Source: Mucilaginibacter sp. UR6-1 (GTDB taxonomy: Bacteria; Bacteroidota; Bacteroidia; Sphingobacteriales; Sphingobacteriaceae). Taken from it: DNA of 64,000 nt. Both the position numbers and the translations under genes were made by a program. Each line of letters opens with the position of its first letter. Within the stretch, counting starts at the first letter, position 1. Below the pieces are notes generated by a model. That model made no database searches, had not been told where the DNA came from, and saw nothing but the letters and a program-made list of their open reading frames with translations. The stretch covers positions 124,001-188,000 of the forward strand of contig NZ_JAJIWP010000005.1 of the NCBI RefSeq assembly GCF_020880975.1, read 5' to 3'. Of the stretch, positions 43,463 to 51,583 are shown in pieces.

Positions 43463-44137
43463 ATGCACGTACTTATTGTAGCAGCCACACAGCCCGAAGT
43501 AGGGGGATTGATTTCGGATTTCGGATTTTCAATTGCGGATTCAGATAATAATCAACTGCTAACCGCCAACCGCCCACTGCAAACTATAAATAACTGCAAA
43601 CTGCTTATCACAGGCGCGGGTATGGTGGCTACGGCATTCGCGCTGGGCAGGCATCTGGCAACAAACACATACGACCTGGTGATCAACCTGGGCATTGCCG
43701 GTAGTTTTGACCACGGTATTGCACTGGGTACCGTATGCGAAGTTACCGAAGACACACTGGTTGAATTAGGTGCCGAGGATGACGAAACATTTATAACCAT
43801 TGATGAACTGGGCTTTGGTGAGAGCCGGTTCAAGGCTACTTATAATCTTCCATCATCAGCCCATATAAAAAAGGTTATTGCGGCTACCGTTAACACGGTG
43901 CATGGCAACGAGGCATCGATACAAAAACTGAGCAGTCGCGTAAATGCCCAATTGGAAAGTATGGAGGGCGCTGCCTTTTTTTATGCCTGTGAACAGGCTG
44001 GGGTACCGTGTGTGCAGATCAGGTCAGTGTCAAATTACGTGGAGAAACGCAACCGCGCGGCATGGCAGATAGGGCTTGCCATTAAAAATCTGAATACATT
44101 TGCTGCCGAGTTGCTCCGCAACTTATTGAAAAGTTAA
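43463..44137 (+). CDS. mqnB: Futalosine hydrolase (with in-frame repeat insertion)
   Basis: A 224-residue cytosolic nucleosidase of the futalosine route to menaquinone. It releases hypoxanthine from futalosine. The nucleosidase core is visible: LLITGAGMVATAFALG, NLGIAGSFDHGIALG and SMEGAAFFYACEQAGVP with the conserved MEG, then QIRSVSNYVEKRN. Residues about 16-48 (SDFGFSIADSDNNQLLTANRPLQ) look like an insert encoded by low-complexity repeats (43510-43529 and 43554-43604). The ATG at 43463 (MHVLIVAATQPEV) is preferred over upstream starts. mqnD follows 85 bases downstream. Confidence 0.9.
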   Translation: MHVLIVAATQPEVGGLISDFGFSIADSDNNQLLTANRPLQTINNCKLLITGAGMVATAFALGRHLATNTYDLVINLGIAGSFDHGIALGTVCEVTEDTLVELGAEDDETFITIDELGFGESRFKATYNLPSSAHIKKVIAATVNTVHGNEASIQKLSSRVNAQLESMEGAAFFYACEQAGVPCVQIRSVSNYVEKRNRAAWQIGLAIKNLNTFAAELLRNLLKS

Positions 44138-44222
44138 AACCCTGAAGGGCTATAAAGCTAAATCAAGCTGTTCAATGTTAACCATACAACGTTTAACCTT
44201 CAGCATTTAAAACAAACAGATC

Positions 44223-45092
44223 ATGAAACTAACCCTCGGTTTTTCACCTTGCCCTAATGACACCTTTATATTTGATGCCCTTATTCACCATAAAATTGAT
44301 ACCGAAGGTTTGGAGTTCGAGGTATTTTATGATGATGTGGAAACCCTCAACCAAAAGGCTTTTCGCGGCGAGTTGGATGTTACCAAGCTAAGCTATCACG
44401 CTTTTGCCTACGTAGCCGATAAATATGTATTGCTTGATAGCGGCAGCGCTTTAGGCTTCGGCGTTGGACCGATGCTGATCTCGAAAAAGGACTATGCAGG
44501 GGGTAATGATGTAGACGAGATCATCTCAAATCTCAAATCTGACATCTCCAATCTAACCATAGGTATTCCAGGCAAATTCACTACCGCCAACTTTTTATTA
44601 GGCCTTGCTTTCCCGGAGGCTACAAATAAACAGGAGTTGGTATTTAATGAAATTGAGGATGCGTTGCTGAACGAAAAGATAGACATTGGCCTCATCATTC
44701 ACGAAAACCGCTTTACTTACCAGGATAAGGGCCTGAAAAAGATCATCGACCTGGGCGATTATTGGGAGAAAAAGACCGGTTGCCCTATCCCGCTTGGCGG
44801 CATTGTGGCTAACCGTAACCTGCCCGCCGATGTGCAGCACAAGGTGAACCGGGTGTTGCGCAAATCAGTAGAATATGCTTTTGCCAACCCGAAATCGGGA
44901 CTGGAATTCATCCGCCAACACGCGCAGGAAATGAGTGAGGAGGTAATGTACAAGCACATTGAACTCTATGTAAATAAATACTCGGTAGACTTAGGCGCCG
45001 AAGGCAAAAAAGCCATCAAACTAATGTTTGATACCGCTAACGAGAAAAAGATCATTCCGGTTATTGAGGGCGGCTTGTTCCTCAATCCATAA
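44223..45092 (+). CDS. mqnD: 1,4-dihydroxy-6-naphthoate synthase
   Basis: A 289-residue cytosolic enzyme that converts cyclic dehypoxanthine futalosine to 1,4-dihydroxy-6-naphthoate. It has the periplasmic-binding-protein fold, with the N-terminus LTLGFSPCPNDTFIFDALIH, then GELDVTKLSYHAFAY and a C-terminal LGDYWEKKTGCPIPLGGIV. Residues about 100-112 (EIISNLKSDISNLTI) are coded by a short repeat (44519-44555) not expected in the family. It follows mqnB, which suggests an operon in the futalosine pathway. Confidence 0.92.
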   Translation: MKLTLGFSPCPNDTFIFDALIHHKIDTEGLEFEVFYDDVETLNQKAFRGELDVTKLSYHAFAYVADKYVLLDSGSALGFGVGPMLISKKDYAGGNDVDEIISNLKSDISNLTIGIPGKFTTANFLLGLAFPEATNKQELVFNEIEDALLNEKIDIGLIIHENRFTYQDKGLKKIIDLGDYWEKKTGCPIPLGGIVANRNLPADVQHKVNRVLRKSVEYAFANPKSGLEFIRQHAQEMSEEVMYKHIELYVNKYSVDLGAEGKKAIKLMFDTANEKKIIPVIEGGLFLNP

Positions 45093-45093
45093 T

Positions 45094-45135
45094 AAAACAA
45101 AGCTGGCGGGTAAATTAACCCGCCAGCTTTGTTTT
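45094..45135. terminator. Bidirectional terminator between mqnD and the TlpA-like gene
   Basis: An 18-bp perfect stem (45094-45111 with 45118-45135) with a 6-base loop; the core is GCTGGCGGGT/ACCCGCCAGC flanked by AAAACAAA and TTTGTTTT. It overlaps the last codon region of the minus-strand gene by 2 bases. Confidence 0.92.
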
Positions 45136-46375
45136 ACTTCTCCGCTAACAGATCATCCGTCAGCTTTTCAAATTCATTAATAAATTCGGTATAATGTTCG
45201 CCGGTGGCAGGGCCGCTAAAGCCGGTGTGTATTTTGCGTACGTTGCCCTTTTTATCAATAATAATGGTTGTAGGGAAACCTACCACCTTGCTCAGGCCGG
45301 GCAGGCTTTTGGCTGCCTCACCCTTATCGGGCGTATAACCGGTGATCAGTATCGGGTAAGGTATATTAAACCGTTCTTTTAAGCGGGTTAAAGCCTTTAC
45401 TGATTTATCGAAATCCTTGGTACGCTCATACGCCAGGCCGATGATCTCCACACCTTTAGGCTGATACTTTTTGTAGTAGTTAACCAGGTAGGCGGTTTCG
45501 TCCATACAGTTAGGGCACCATGAACCTAATATCTGCAACATTACCACCTTGCCTTTAAAGCGGTCATCATTAATTGACACCTTTTTGCCATCCAGACCAG
45601 GAAAAGTAAAATCCAGTTTTTTATAGCCGGGCTTTAAAGCGGTGAGCGAGTAAGCGTCGGGCAGCTTGGCTTGCTCGTTTTTTACGGCCTGCCAAACATC
45701 CGTGCCGGATAGGCCCGCATAGAACTTGCCGCCTTCAATTTTATCAACCCCTGCTACTTTGGCCTTAAACAGGTAAGCATGCCCGCCATCAAAGCACGAC
45801 AAATAGAGGCTATCGCCGGCTACGGTACCTTCTAAAAAGCGGTAATCGCCGGTGGTGGTTAAAAAGGTACCGGTTAGCTTGGTGCCATCATGTTTAAATT
45901 CGCCAACGGTGGTATCGGCCTTTTCGCCCTCGCCAAACGTGGCCGACCAGCGCCCGCCGATATTCGCTTTAACCGGTTTCTCGTCCTTGAAGAAGCGCCA
46001 CTTGGTATCAGGTGTAGCGGTAAAATCCATCGCCACATTGTCGGTAGCCAGGTGTTTTATCCATTTGCCCTGCAAGCCTCCATCCTGGGTTTTAGCCAAA
46101 GCAAATTCCGAATCAAACAAAGGCATCTTAATAAATACCGAATCGCCGGCGGTAGTTACATCAGGCACGGCAAAACGCTCGGTGCCGTTGATAATGTTCA
46201 GCTTGTATTTGCCTGCGCTGTCGGTCAGCTCAAAATTAAATGGGATGCCCTCGCCTGCTGATGTTTTTAAAACCCCGCGCCAGGTACCGGTCTGTAATTC
46301 GGATGATTGTTGACTGCATGAGGCCAGCAGTGCGGCCGAGAATATAAATAGTCCTTTACGGATATACTGTACCAT
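45134..46375 (-). CDS. TlpA-family thioredoxin-like lipoprotein
   Basis: A 413-residue protein with a lipoprotein signal (LFIFSAALLASC, lipobox LASC). Residues about 25-240 are a beta-rich N-terminal domain repeated in two parts (GTWRGVLKTSAGEGIPFNFEL and GGRWSATFGEGEKADTTVGEF). Residues about 255-410 are an AhpC/TSA-thioredoxin domain with the active site LGSWCPNCMDETAYLV and the cis-Pro region KVVGFPTTIIIDK. It probably reduces disulfides in the periplasm. The architecture is common in Bacteroidota. Confidence 0.85.
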   Translation of the reverse strand: MVQYIRKGLFIFSAALLASCSQQSSELQTGTWRGVLKTSAGEGIPFNFELTDSAGKYKLNIINGTERFAVPDVTTAGDSVFIKMPLFDSEFALAKTQDGGLQGKWIKHLATDNVAMDFTATPDTKWRFFKDEKPVKANIGGRWSATFGEGEKADTTVGEFKHDGTKLTGTFLTTTGDYRFLEGTVAGDSLYLSCFDGGHAYLFKAKVAGVDKIEGGKFYAGLSGTDVWQAVKNEQAKLPDAYSLTALKPGYKKLDFTFPGLDGKKVSINDDRFKGKVVMLQILGSWCPNCMDETAYLVNYYKKYQPKGVEIIGLAYERTKDFDKSVKALTRLKERFNIPYPILITGYTPDKGEAAKSLPGLSKVVGFPTTIIIDKKGNVRKIHTGFSGPATGEHYTEFINEFEKLTDDLLAEK

Positions 46376-46806
46376 CTTATAAAAAGTCTACTAAATTAAT
46401 ATACTTTTCAAAGGTAAATAATTTTACCATAATGGCGAGTTTTGTACCGGGAACCAAAAATGTATAAACAAAAAAAGAGAGCATTTTTAAGTGCTCCCTT
46501 TCCCCTAATTAATTTAAACTATTGATTAAACCCAAAACAAAGAACATAACATCTCAGCCTGGGCGTCTGAGAATTCGATTAAAAAATGTTTTTCACAGGT
46601 AGACGTTTGTTTTTATTCTCTTTTCACAGATATAAACGCAAGGTCACACAGAAATTAACAAACACAGCGCCATTATATGAAGGGAGGCGTAACTAAGCTG
46701 TTACAATAGCTTCTTCACATCCAATTCAACATAAATAAGGGTTAAATATTTAATCGAATAATTAAGTGTCACAACACTATTTTAAACTTTTGGGTAATTT
46801 ACGGAC

Positions 46807-46882
46807 AAAGTGTATGCATTTAGAAACAATACTATGTACGTTATTAAATACAGATTGTACAAAATGTATGCTAATTGAAACA
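46807..46882 (+). repeat. Direct repeat pair upstream of pnuC
   Basis: AAAGTGTATGCATTTAGAAACA (first 20 positions shown as a 22-base unit) at 46807-46828 and a related unit at 46861-46882 agree at 17 of 22 positions, 54 bases apart. The second unit overlaps the -33 region of the pnuC promoter, so both could be sites for a regulator of NAD salvage. Confidence 0.45.
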
Positions 46883-46903
46883 CTTTTTAATATTCTATAT
46901 TTG
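46875..46903 (+). promoter_or_regulatory. pnuC promoter, TTG-N18-TATATTTG
   Basis: TTG (46875-46877) is followed after 18 bases by TATATTTG (46896-46903), a perfect -7 box. The first pnuC ATG starts 2 bases later and a second ATG follows it directly, so the mRNA is probably leaderless, perhaps starting at the second ATG (46909). Confidence 0.65.
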
Positions 46904-46905
46904 GT

Positions 46906-47526
46906 ATGATGAATTGGAGCGCCGAATTGCAACAATGGTGGCAACAGCAAACCTGGTATGAGCTTACCGGCGTACTTACCGGCCTGGCCTGTGTTTACCT
47001 GGCAGCGCGCAACAGTATTTTAAACTGGCCCTTTGCCATTATCAGCGTAAGCATATACCTGTATATATTTTATAAGGCACACCTTTTTGCCGATATGGGT
47101 TTGCAGGTATATTTTTTGGCCATGAATATTTATGGCTGGTACTACTGGCTGCACAAACCCGATGGCACAGGCATTACCCCCGTTGTGCTCATCACTAAAA
47201 AGCAAGCACTGCTATCTGCCGTAAGCATTGTGGCGTGTACCATAATTTTGGGTAGCGGATTGCGGTATACATCGGCCTCATACCCTTACCTTGATAGTTT
47301 TTGCGCGGCTTGCAGCGTGGTAGCCCAGGTGCTTATGGCCCGGCGGGTTCTGCAAAACTGGCTGCTATGGGTGTTTGTTGATATTATTTACGTAGGTATT
47401 TACATGTTTAAAGATCTGCACCTAACATCAGCTATGTATGCCATTTACATAGCTATGGCGGCAATGGGTTACGTTGAATGGCGGCGCGAGTATAAAAAAC
47501 AACAACAAATACACCCTAATGGATAA
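46906..47526 (+). CDS. pnuC: Nicotinamide riboside transporter PnuC
   Basis: A 206-residue inner-membrane transporter with about seven hydrophobic segments. PnuC family motifs are NSILNWPFAIISVSIYLYIF and the W-rich AMNIYGWYYWLHK, which line the pore for nicotinamide riboside. The C-terminal WRREYKKQQQ tail is basic, consistent with an inside location. It overlaps by 8 bases with a NadR-type kinase gene that would phosphorylate the imported riboside and trap it. A promoter with the -7 box next to the start codon precedes it. Confidence 0.9.
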   Translation: MMNWSAELQQWWQQQTWYELTGVLTGLACVYLAARNSILNWPFAIISVSIYLYIFYKAHLFADMGLQVYFLAMNIYGWYYWLHKPDGTGITPVVLITKKQALLSAVSIVACTIILGSGLRYTSASYPYLDSFCAACSVVAQVLMARRVLQNWLLWVFVDIIYVGIYMFKDLHLTSAMYAIYIAMAAMGYVEWRREYKKQQQIHPNG

Positions 47527-48052
47527 CAACATTATTAAAATAGCGGTTGTAGGGCCTGAGTCAACCGGGAAATCAACCATGGCAGCCTACCTGGCCGAGC
47601 ATTACCACACCATTTGGGTACCTGAGTTTGCCCGTGAATATTGCGAAAACCTTGATCGTGAATATACCTGGCAGGATGAGCTGAACATGTTTTACGGGCA
47701 GCTTGAGCTGGAGGAAAAACTCACCCCGCAAGCCAATAAACTGCTGATCTGCGATACCACCTTTATCACAATAAAAATCTGGAGCGACCACCTGTTCGGC
47801 CGTTCGCCGCAGGAGGTGTTGGACAAACTGGCCGGTCATCCATACGATCTTTACCTGCTGCTTGATATTGATATGCCCTGGCAGGACGACCCCCTGCGCG
47901 ATTTCCCTCACCTGCGCGAACATTTTATGCAGGTATGGCACCGCGAATTACAAGCCCTTAATGCTGATTATAAAGTAATATCAGGCCTCGGGGCTGAGCG
48001 CTACGCTAACGCTGTAACCGCCATTGATACCTGGCTGCAAAACCGTGGCTAA
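47519..48052 (+). CDS. NadR-type ribosylnicotinamide kinase
   Basis: A 177-residue cytosolic P-loop kinase. The Walker A is GPESTGKST (residues about 12-20), and the riboside-binding region is WVPEFAREYCENLDREYTW; the Walker-B-like strand is LLICDTTFI. It corresponds to the C-terminal kinase domain of E. coli NadR, without the helix-turn-helix and NMN-adenylyltransferase parts. With PnuC it makes a compact uptake-and-phosphorylation pair for NAD salvage. The ATG at 47519 overlaps the end of pnuC; an upstream in-frame Met is less likely. Confidence 0.88.
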   Translation: MDNNIIKIAVVGPESTGKSTMAAYLAEHYHTIWVPEFAREYCENLDREYTWQDELNMFYGQLELEEKLTPQANKLLICDTTFITIKIWSDHLFGRSPQEVLDKLAGHPYDLYLLLDIDMPWQDDPLRDFPHLREHFMQVWHRELQALNADYKVISGLGAERYANAVTAIDTWLQNRG

Positions 48053-48144
48053 AAAATAATTTAACATTCTGATAATATTTTGCGCGATTGATGCAACACT
48101 GAAATATATCTGCTGTCTAATAGACTGAAAGCTGAATATCACAA

Positions 48145-48705
48145 TTGGAAGCCATATACATCGACAAACATTACAACCTGGTGGTTGAATGCAAGCAGGG
48201 GAGTAAGAAAGCCTGCTATGAGCTCTATCGCCTGTACTCTAAAGCAATGCTTAACATTGCCTACCGCATAGTAGGTGACGTTGGCGAAGCCGAGGATGTG
48301 CTGCAGGAAGCTTTTTTGCATGCCTTTAACAAGGTGCATGATTTTAGGCAGGAAACCACCTTTGGCCTATGGCTCAAACAGATCGTTGTATCGCGGTCCA
48401 TCAACCTGCTCCGTAAGCGCAAACTGGAGTGGACTGAGCTGGAGGACGAAAAGATGATGAACATACCTGAAGAGGAAACGGAAGATGACGATGAAAAGAA
48501 CTACAAAGTAACCCAGGTAAAAGAGGCAATGAAGGAGCTCCCGGAAGGTTACCGCGTAGTACTATCGCTCTACCTGCTTGAAGGGTATGATCATGAAGAG
48601 ATAGGCCAGATCTTAAATATTACAGAAAACACATCGCGCACACAGTTTTTACGCGCTAAACGAAAACTGGGCGAAATTTTAAGCAGAAAAGGAATAACAT
48701 CATGA
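48145..48705 (+). CDS. ECF-type RNA polymerase sigma factor
   Basis: A 186-residue sigma factor. Region 2 covers about residues 20-90 (MLNIAYRIVGDVGEAEDVLQEAFLHAF and FGLWLKQIVVSRSINLLRKRK). An acidic linker follows (EEETEDDDEKN), then region 4 (about 128-182, LPEGYRVVLSLYLLEGYDHEEIGQIL and RTQFLRAKRKLGEIL). The start is a TTG at 48145; no in-frame ATG precedes region 2, so this is accepted. The stop overlaps the ATG of a membrane protein gene by 4 bases, typical of a sigma/anti-sigma pair. Confidence 0.85.
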   Translation: MEAIYIDKHYNLVVECKQGSKKACYELYRLYSKAMLNIAYRIVGDVGEAEDVLQEAFLHAFNKVHDFRQETTFGLWLKQIVVSRSINLLRKRKLEWTELEDEKMMNIPEEETEDDDEKNYKVTQVKEAMKELPEGYRVVLSLYLLEGYDHEEIGQILNITENTSRTQFLRAKRKLGEILSRKGITS

Positions 48706-49274
48706 GCAAGCGATTAGAAGATTTCATGAAAGCCAACAAGGACGAATTTAATGACCTTGAGCCACGTATGGAATTGTGGGACAGCATTGAACAAAAATTG
48801 AATTTAAGCGGACCACCTGCCGGGCTGCCAAAAAAGCCCGAGGCCAAAACGTTTTCGCTTGGCTTTGTACTAAGAGTTGCCGCAAGCGTAATTGTGGTGA
48901 TGGGCGTATGCTTTGTGCTGTATCTGCGCAACGGCAAAAACCAGGGCGTAGAACTGGCCGATATTAACCCCGCCTACGCCAAACAGCAAATGCACTACGC
49001 ATCGCTGGTGCAAACCAAGCGTACAGAGCTAAAAACACTGGCCAAAACGGACCCGCAGTTGTACAAGGAGTTTAGTAAAGAGATTGCTAAAATGGATTCG
49101 GCATACAGTCGCCTAAAAACCGATCTGGCTACCAGCCCTAACCAAGAACGTACACTCAAGGCCATGATACGTAACCTGCAGATACAAACAGAGGTGCTAA
49201 ACCAGCAGCTAAGCGTAATTGAACAATTTAACAAGTTGAAAAAAGAACAAAACAATGAGATCAAAAATATATAA
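48702..49274 (+). CDS. Probable membrane anti-sigma factor
   Basis: A 190-residue protein with a cytosolic N-terminus (about residues 1-45), one membrane helix (about 48-67, GFVLRVAASVIVVMGVCFVLY) and a helical extracytoplasmic domain rich in heptads (KTDPQLYKEFSKEIAKMDS, LNQQLSVIEQFNKL). Its gene starts inside the stop of a sigma-factor gene (ATGA) and overlaps the following gene by 20 bases. Position and topology mark it as an anti-sigma factor; no standard anti-sigma domain is recognised. Confidence 0.7.
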   Translation: MSKRLEDFMKANKDEFNDLEPRMELWDSIEQKLNLSGPPAGLPKKPEAKTFSLGFVLRVAASVIVVMGVCFVLYLRNGKNQGVELADINPAYAKQQMHYASLVQTKRTELKTLAKTDPQLYKEFSKEIAKMDSAYSRLKTDLATSPNQERTLKAMIRNLQIQTEVLNQQLSVIEQFNKLKKEQNNEIKNI

Positions 49275-50616
49275 ACTAATGTTTTCGCTGCTGGCATTCA
49301 CCCTGCTTGCCGCCTGCGCTGCATCGGCACAAAAAAAGCCTGCCGCCCCAACCACCAAGCCTGCAAAACCGGTTACATCCATCACTATTAATGGCACTAC
49401 TGTTATGGATGATGATATCAAGGTAAATTTAAAGAATCTTGACGTTCAGCTTAAGGATCTTAATGTAAAGTTGAATAACAAGGAGCTTAAAAAGCTTAAT
49501 CAGGAACTGGCCGTAAGCATGAAAAACATGAATAAGGACCTGAACCTCAGCCTTGCCAACCTGAACAAACAGCTTACCGTAATTGGCGATATAGATATTG
49601 ACATAGATAACGATATAGACAATGATATAGATGTTAATACTAACAAAATTAACATCAACGGTAAATCATACAACAACATACAGGACGATGACCTGGAAGA
49701 AAAGGTAAAAAACTACAGCAAAAGCTACCCGGCCGATCGTAACGATGCGCTGAGCATTGATAATCGTTACGGCAAAGTAACCGTTATTACCTGGAATAAA
49801 AACGAATTTAAGGTTGATGTGCAGATAAAGGTAGCCACCAACAAAGAAGGCAAAGTGCAAAAAATGCTTGACGATGTAACCATTGCCGATGGCCGCGACG
49901 GACAAACCGTTTGGTTTAAAACAAAACTTGGCGACAGCAACGATGGCGGTTCATGGTCTATTATTAACGGCAGTCGTCGCAGCATTCGCCGCATCGAAAT
50001 AAATTATACCGTTTACATGCCTGCTAAAAATAGTTTGGCGGTAACCAACAGGTATGGCAGTACCGTTTTGCCCGATCTGGCAGGCAAGGTAACCATTAAC
50101 CATTCCTATGGTAATTTCGCAGCAAAAAACCTTACTAATATTGGTAATGATATTAATGTAAAATATGGCAGCGCCACTATTGAAGGGCTAACCGGCAGCG
50201 AACTTAACGTAGCCTACGGCAATCTTAACCTTAGTGAGTGCGAAAAGCTGAACGCTAACGTAAGCTATGGCTCGGCAAAAATTGGCAGCATCAAAACATC
50301 AGGTAATATAAACGTTAAATATAGCGGCGGGTTAAACATAGCCACGCTTGATAAAAACCTGAAAAACCTGGTGGTTAACTCATCATACTCCGGGGTAAAA
50401 CTGGGCGTTAGCGAACCATTGAATATTGATTTTGATGTAACCGTACATTATGGCAGCTTTAATTATGATAATGATGTGGTGAACGTAGTAAACAAAAACC
50501 CATCAGACGAGGAGCGTGGCTTTAACCCTACCAAAAATTTTAAAGGTAAATTAGGTAAGGGCAGCAATGGTACCATCGTTATCAAATCAAACTATGGCAG
50601 TGTAAAGTTCGAATAA
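49255..50616 (+). CDS. Lipoprotein with DUF4097-like beta-helix, sigma-operon cargo
   Basis: A 453-residue protein with a signal peptide and possible lipobox (LLAAC). A helical, Lys-rich stretch (about residues 50-110) is followed by an Asp/Ile-rich repeat IDIDIDNDIDNDID (about 118-131). The rest (about 155-453) is a repetitive beta structure with regular GxxG-type turns (YGKVTVITWNKNEFKVDV, YGSTVLPDLAGKVTINHSYG, YGSATIEGL), as in DUF4097/adhesin-like families. It is translationally coupled to the anti-sigma gene, so it is likely the output of that sigma system. Confidence 0.7.
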   Translation: MRSKIYKLMFSLLAFTLLAACAASAQKKPAAPTTKPAKPVTSITINGTTVMDDDIKVNLKNLDVQLKDLNVKLNNKELKKLNQELAVSMKNMNKDLNLSLANLNKQLTVIGDIDIDIDNDIDNDIDVNTNKININGKSYNNIQDDDLEEKVKNYSKSYPADRNDALSIDNRYGKVTVITWNKNEFKVDVQIKVATNKEGKVQKMLDDVTIADGRDGQTVWFKTKLGDSNDGGSWSIINGSRRSIRRIEINYTVYMPAKNSLAVTNRYGSTVLPDLAGKVTINHSYGNFAAKNLTNIGNDINVKYGSATIEGLTGSELNVAYGNLNLSECEKLNANVSYGSAKIGSIKTSGNINVKYSGGLNIATLDKNLKNLVVNSSYSGVKLGVSEPLNIDFDVTVHYGSFNYDNDVVNVVNKNPSDEERGFNPTKNFKGKLGKGSNGTIVIKSNYGSVKFE

Positions 50617-50642
50617 TTCATACCAACTAAATACTAATTATT

Positions 50643-50670
50643 AAAACCCTTGCCTCATGGCGGGGGTTTT
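50643..50670 (+). terminator. Terminator of the sigma/anti-sigma/adhesin operon
   Basis: AAAACCC (50643-50649) pairs with GGGTTTT (50664-50670), and GCC with GGC inside, leaving a TCAT loop and small bulges. The T-run is short, so efficiency is uncertain. Confidence 0.6.
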
Positions 50671-50697
50671 GTATTTTAGCGACACTTACACATAGCA

Positions 50698-51444
50698 ATG
50701 GAAATTTTCTCGAACCCGGAAACCTGGATCTCCCTCATTACCCTAACCGTGCTTGAAATTGTGCTGGGTATTGACAACATCATATTTATATCTATACTGG
50801 CTGATAAGCTGCCAAAGGATCAGCAGGCAAAAGGCAGGCGCGTAGGCCTGGGTATGGCGCTCATCACCCGTATACTGCTGCTGCTATCAATCAGTTGGGT
50901 AATGCGGCTTACCACGCCGTTATTTAATATTTCGGGATTATTAGGTATAACTGATGCTGAGTGGGTAGAAAAACTGGCCATCTCCGGGCGCGACCTCATA
51001 TTGCTTATCGGCGGCTTGTTCCTGATATACAAAAGCACGCATGAGATACATGGCAAAATTGAAGGTGATGATGAAGATACCGGCAATGTAAAGGCTCACT
51101 CTTTTTGGGGCACCATCTTCCAGATCATGATACTGGATATTGTTTTTTCGTTAGACTCGGTGATCACCGCCGTTGGCATGGCCGACCATGTGGAAATTAT
51201 GATAGCCGCCGTAGTTATCGCCGTAATCATTATGATGTGGGCATCAGGCAGCGTAGCCAATTTTGTTAACAAGCATCCAACGGTAAAAATGCTCGCCCTC
51301 TCCTTCCTGCTGCTTATCGGCGTATCCCTGCTTGCCGAAGCATTTGAACAGCACATCCCGAAAGGATATATCTATTTTGCCATGGCATTTTCGGTAATGG
51401 TTGAGATGCTGAACTTGAAGGTGAAGAGTAAGGGGGATAGCTGA
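50698..51444 (+). CDS. TerC-family membrane protein
   Basis: A 248-residue inner-membrane protein with about seven hydrophobic segments. The TerC signatures are TVLEIVLGIDNIIFISILA (about residues 18-36) and MILDIVFSLDSVITAVGMA (about 142-160), each with a buried Asp/Asn that probably handles metal ions. TerC proteins are linked to tellurite resistance and to manganese or calcium export that metalates secreted enzymes. It stands alone and is followed by the C/T-rich palindromes. Confidence 0.88.
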   Translation: MEIFSNPETWISLITLTVLEIVLGIDNIIFISILADKLPKDQQAKGRRVGLGMALITRILLLLSISWVMRLTTPLFNISGLLGITDAEWVEKLAISGRDLILLIGGLFLIYKSTHEIHGKIEGDDEDTGNVKAHSFWGTIFQIMILDIVFSLDSVITAVGMADHVEIMIAAVVIAVIIMMWASGSVANFVNKHPTVKMLALSFLLLIGVSLLAEAFEQHIPKGYIYFAMAFSVMVEMLNLKVKSKGDS

Positions 51445-51479
51445 AAAGTAGTTGAGTTTTTAAACTGGAAAAGTTAGCA

Positions 51480-51566
51480 AAACCCCTCCCTGGCCCTCCC
51501 AGGGGAGGGAATAAAGCTTAAAATGCAATTTCAATTCCCTCCCAGGGGAGGGTCAGGGAGGGGTTT
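51480..51566. repeat. C/T-rich inverted repeat upstream of the DUF559 gene
   Basis: Two arms, 51480-51511 and 51535-51566, are reverse complements over about 32 bases with a few changes. Each arm holds the identical 16-base palindromic core CCCTCCCAGGGGAGGG (51494-51509 and 51537-51552). A 23-base A+T-rich spacer separates them. The right arm ends 17 bases before the DUF559 ATG. Confidence 0.9.
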
Positions 51567-51583
51567 AGACCAATTTGAATCAT

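Larger units (their letters stand above)
46376..46905. other. 530-bp intergenic region upstream of pnuC, possible minus-strand small RNA
   Basis: No protein gene is visible. On the minus strand, a hairpin (CTCAG/CTGAG around 46552-46572) is followed by A+T-rich sequence and then GGGAGCAC...TGCTCTC with a run of seven T residues (46498-46470), a terminator without an upstream gene. A direct repeat lies at 46807-46828 and 46861-46882, ahead of pnuC. No known riboswitch was recognised. Confidence 0.45.

Noticed and set aside
46540..46580. Possible thiamine-type riboswitch before pnuC because of the CTGAG sequence
   Set aside because: Only a short CTCAG/CTGAG hairpin is present; the other conserved blocks of the element are missing and the gene context is NAD salvage.
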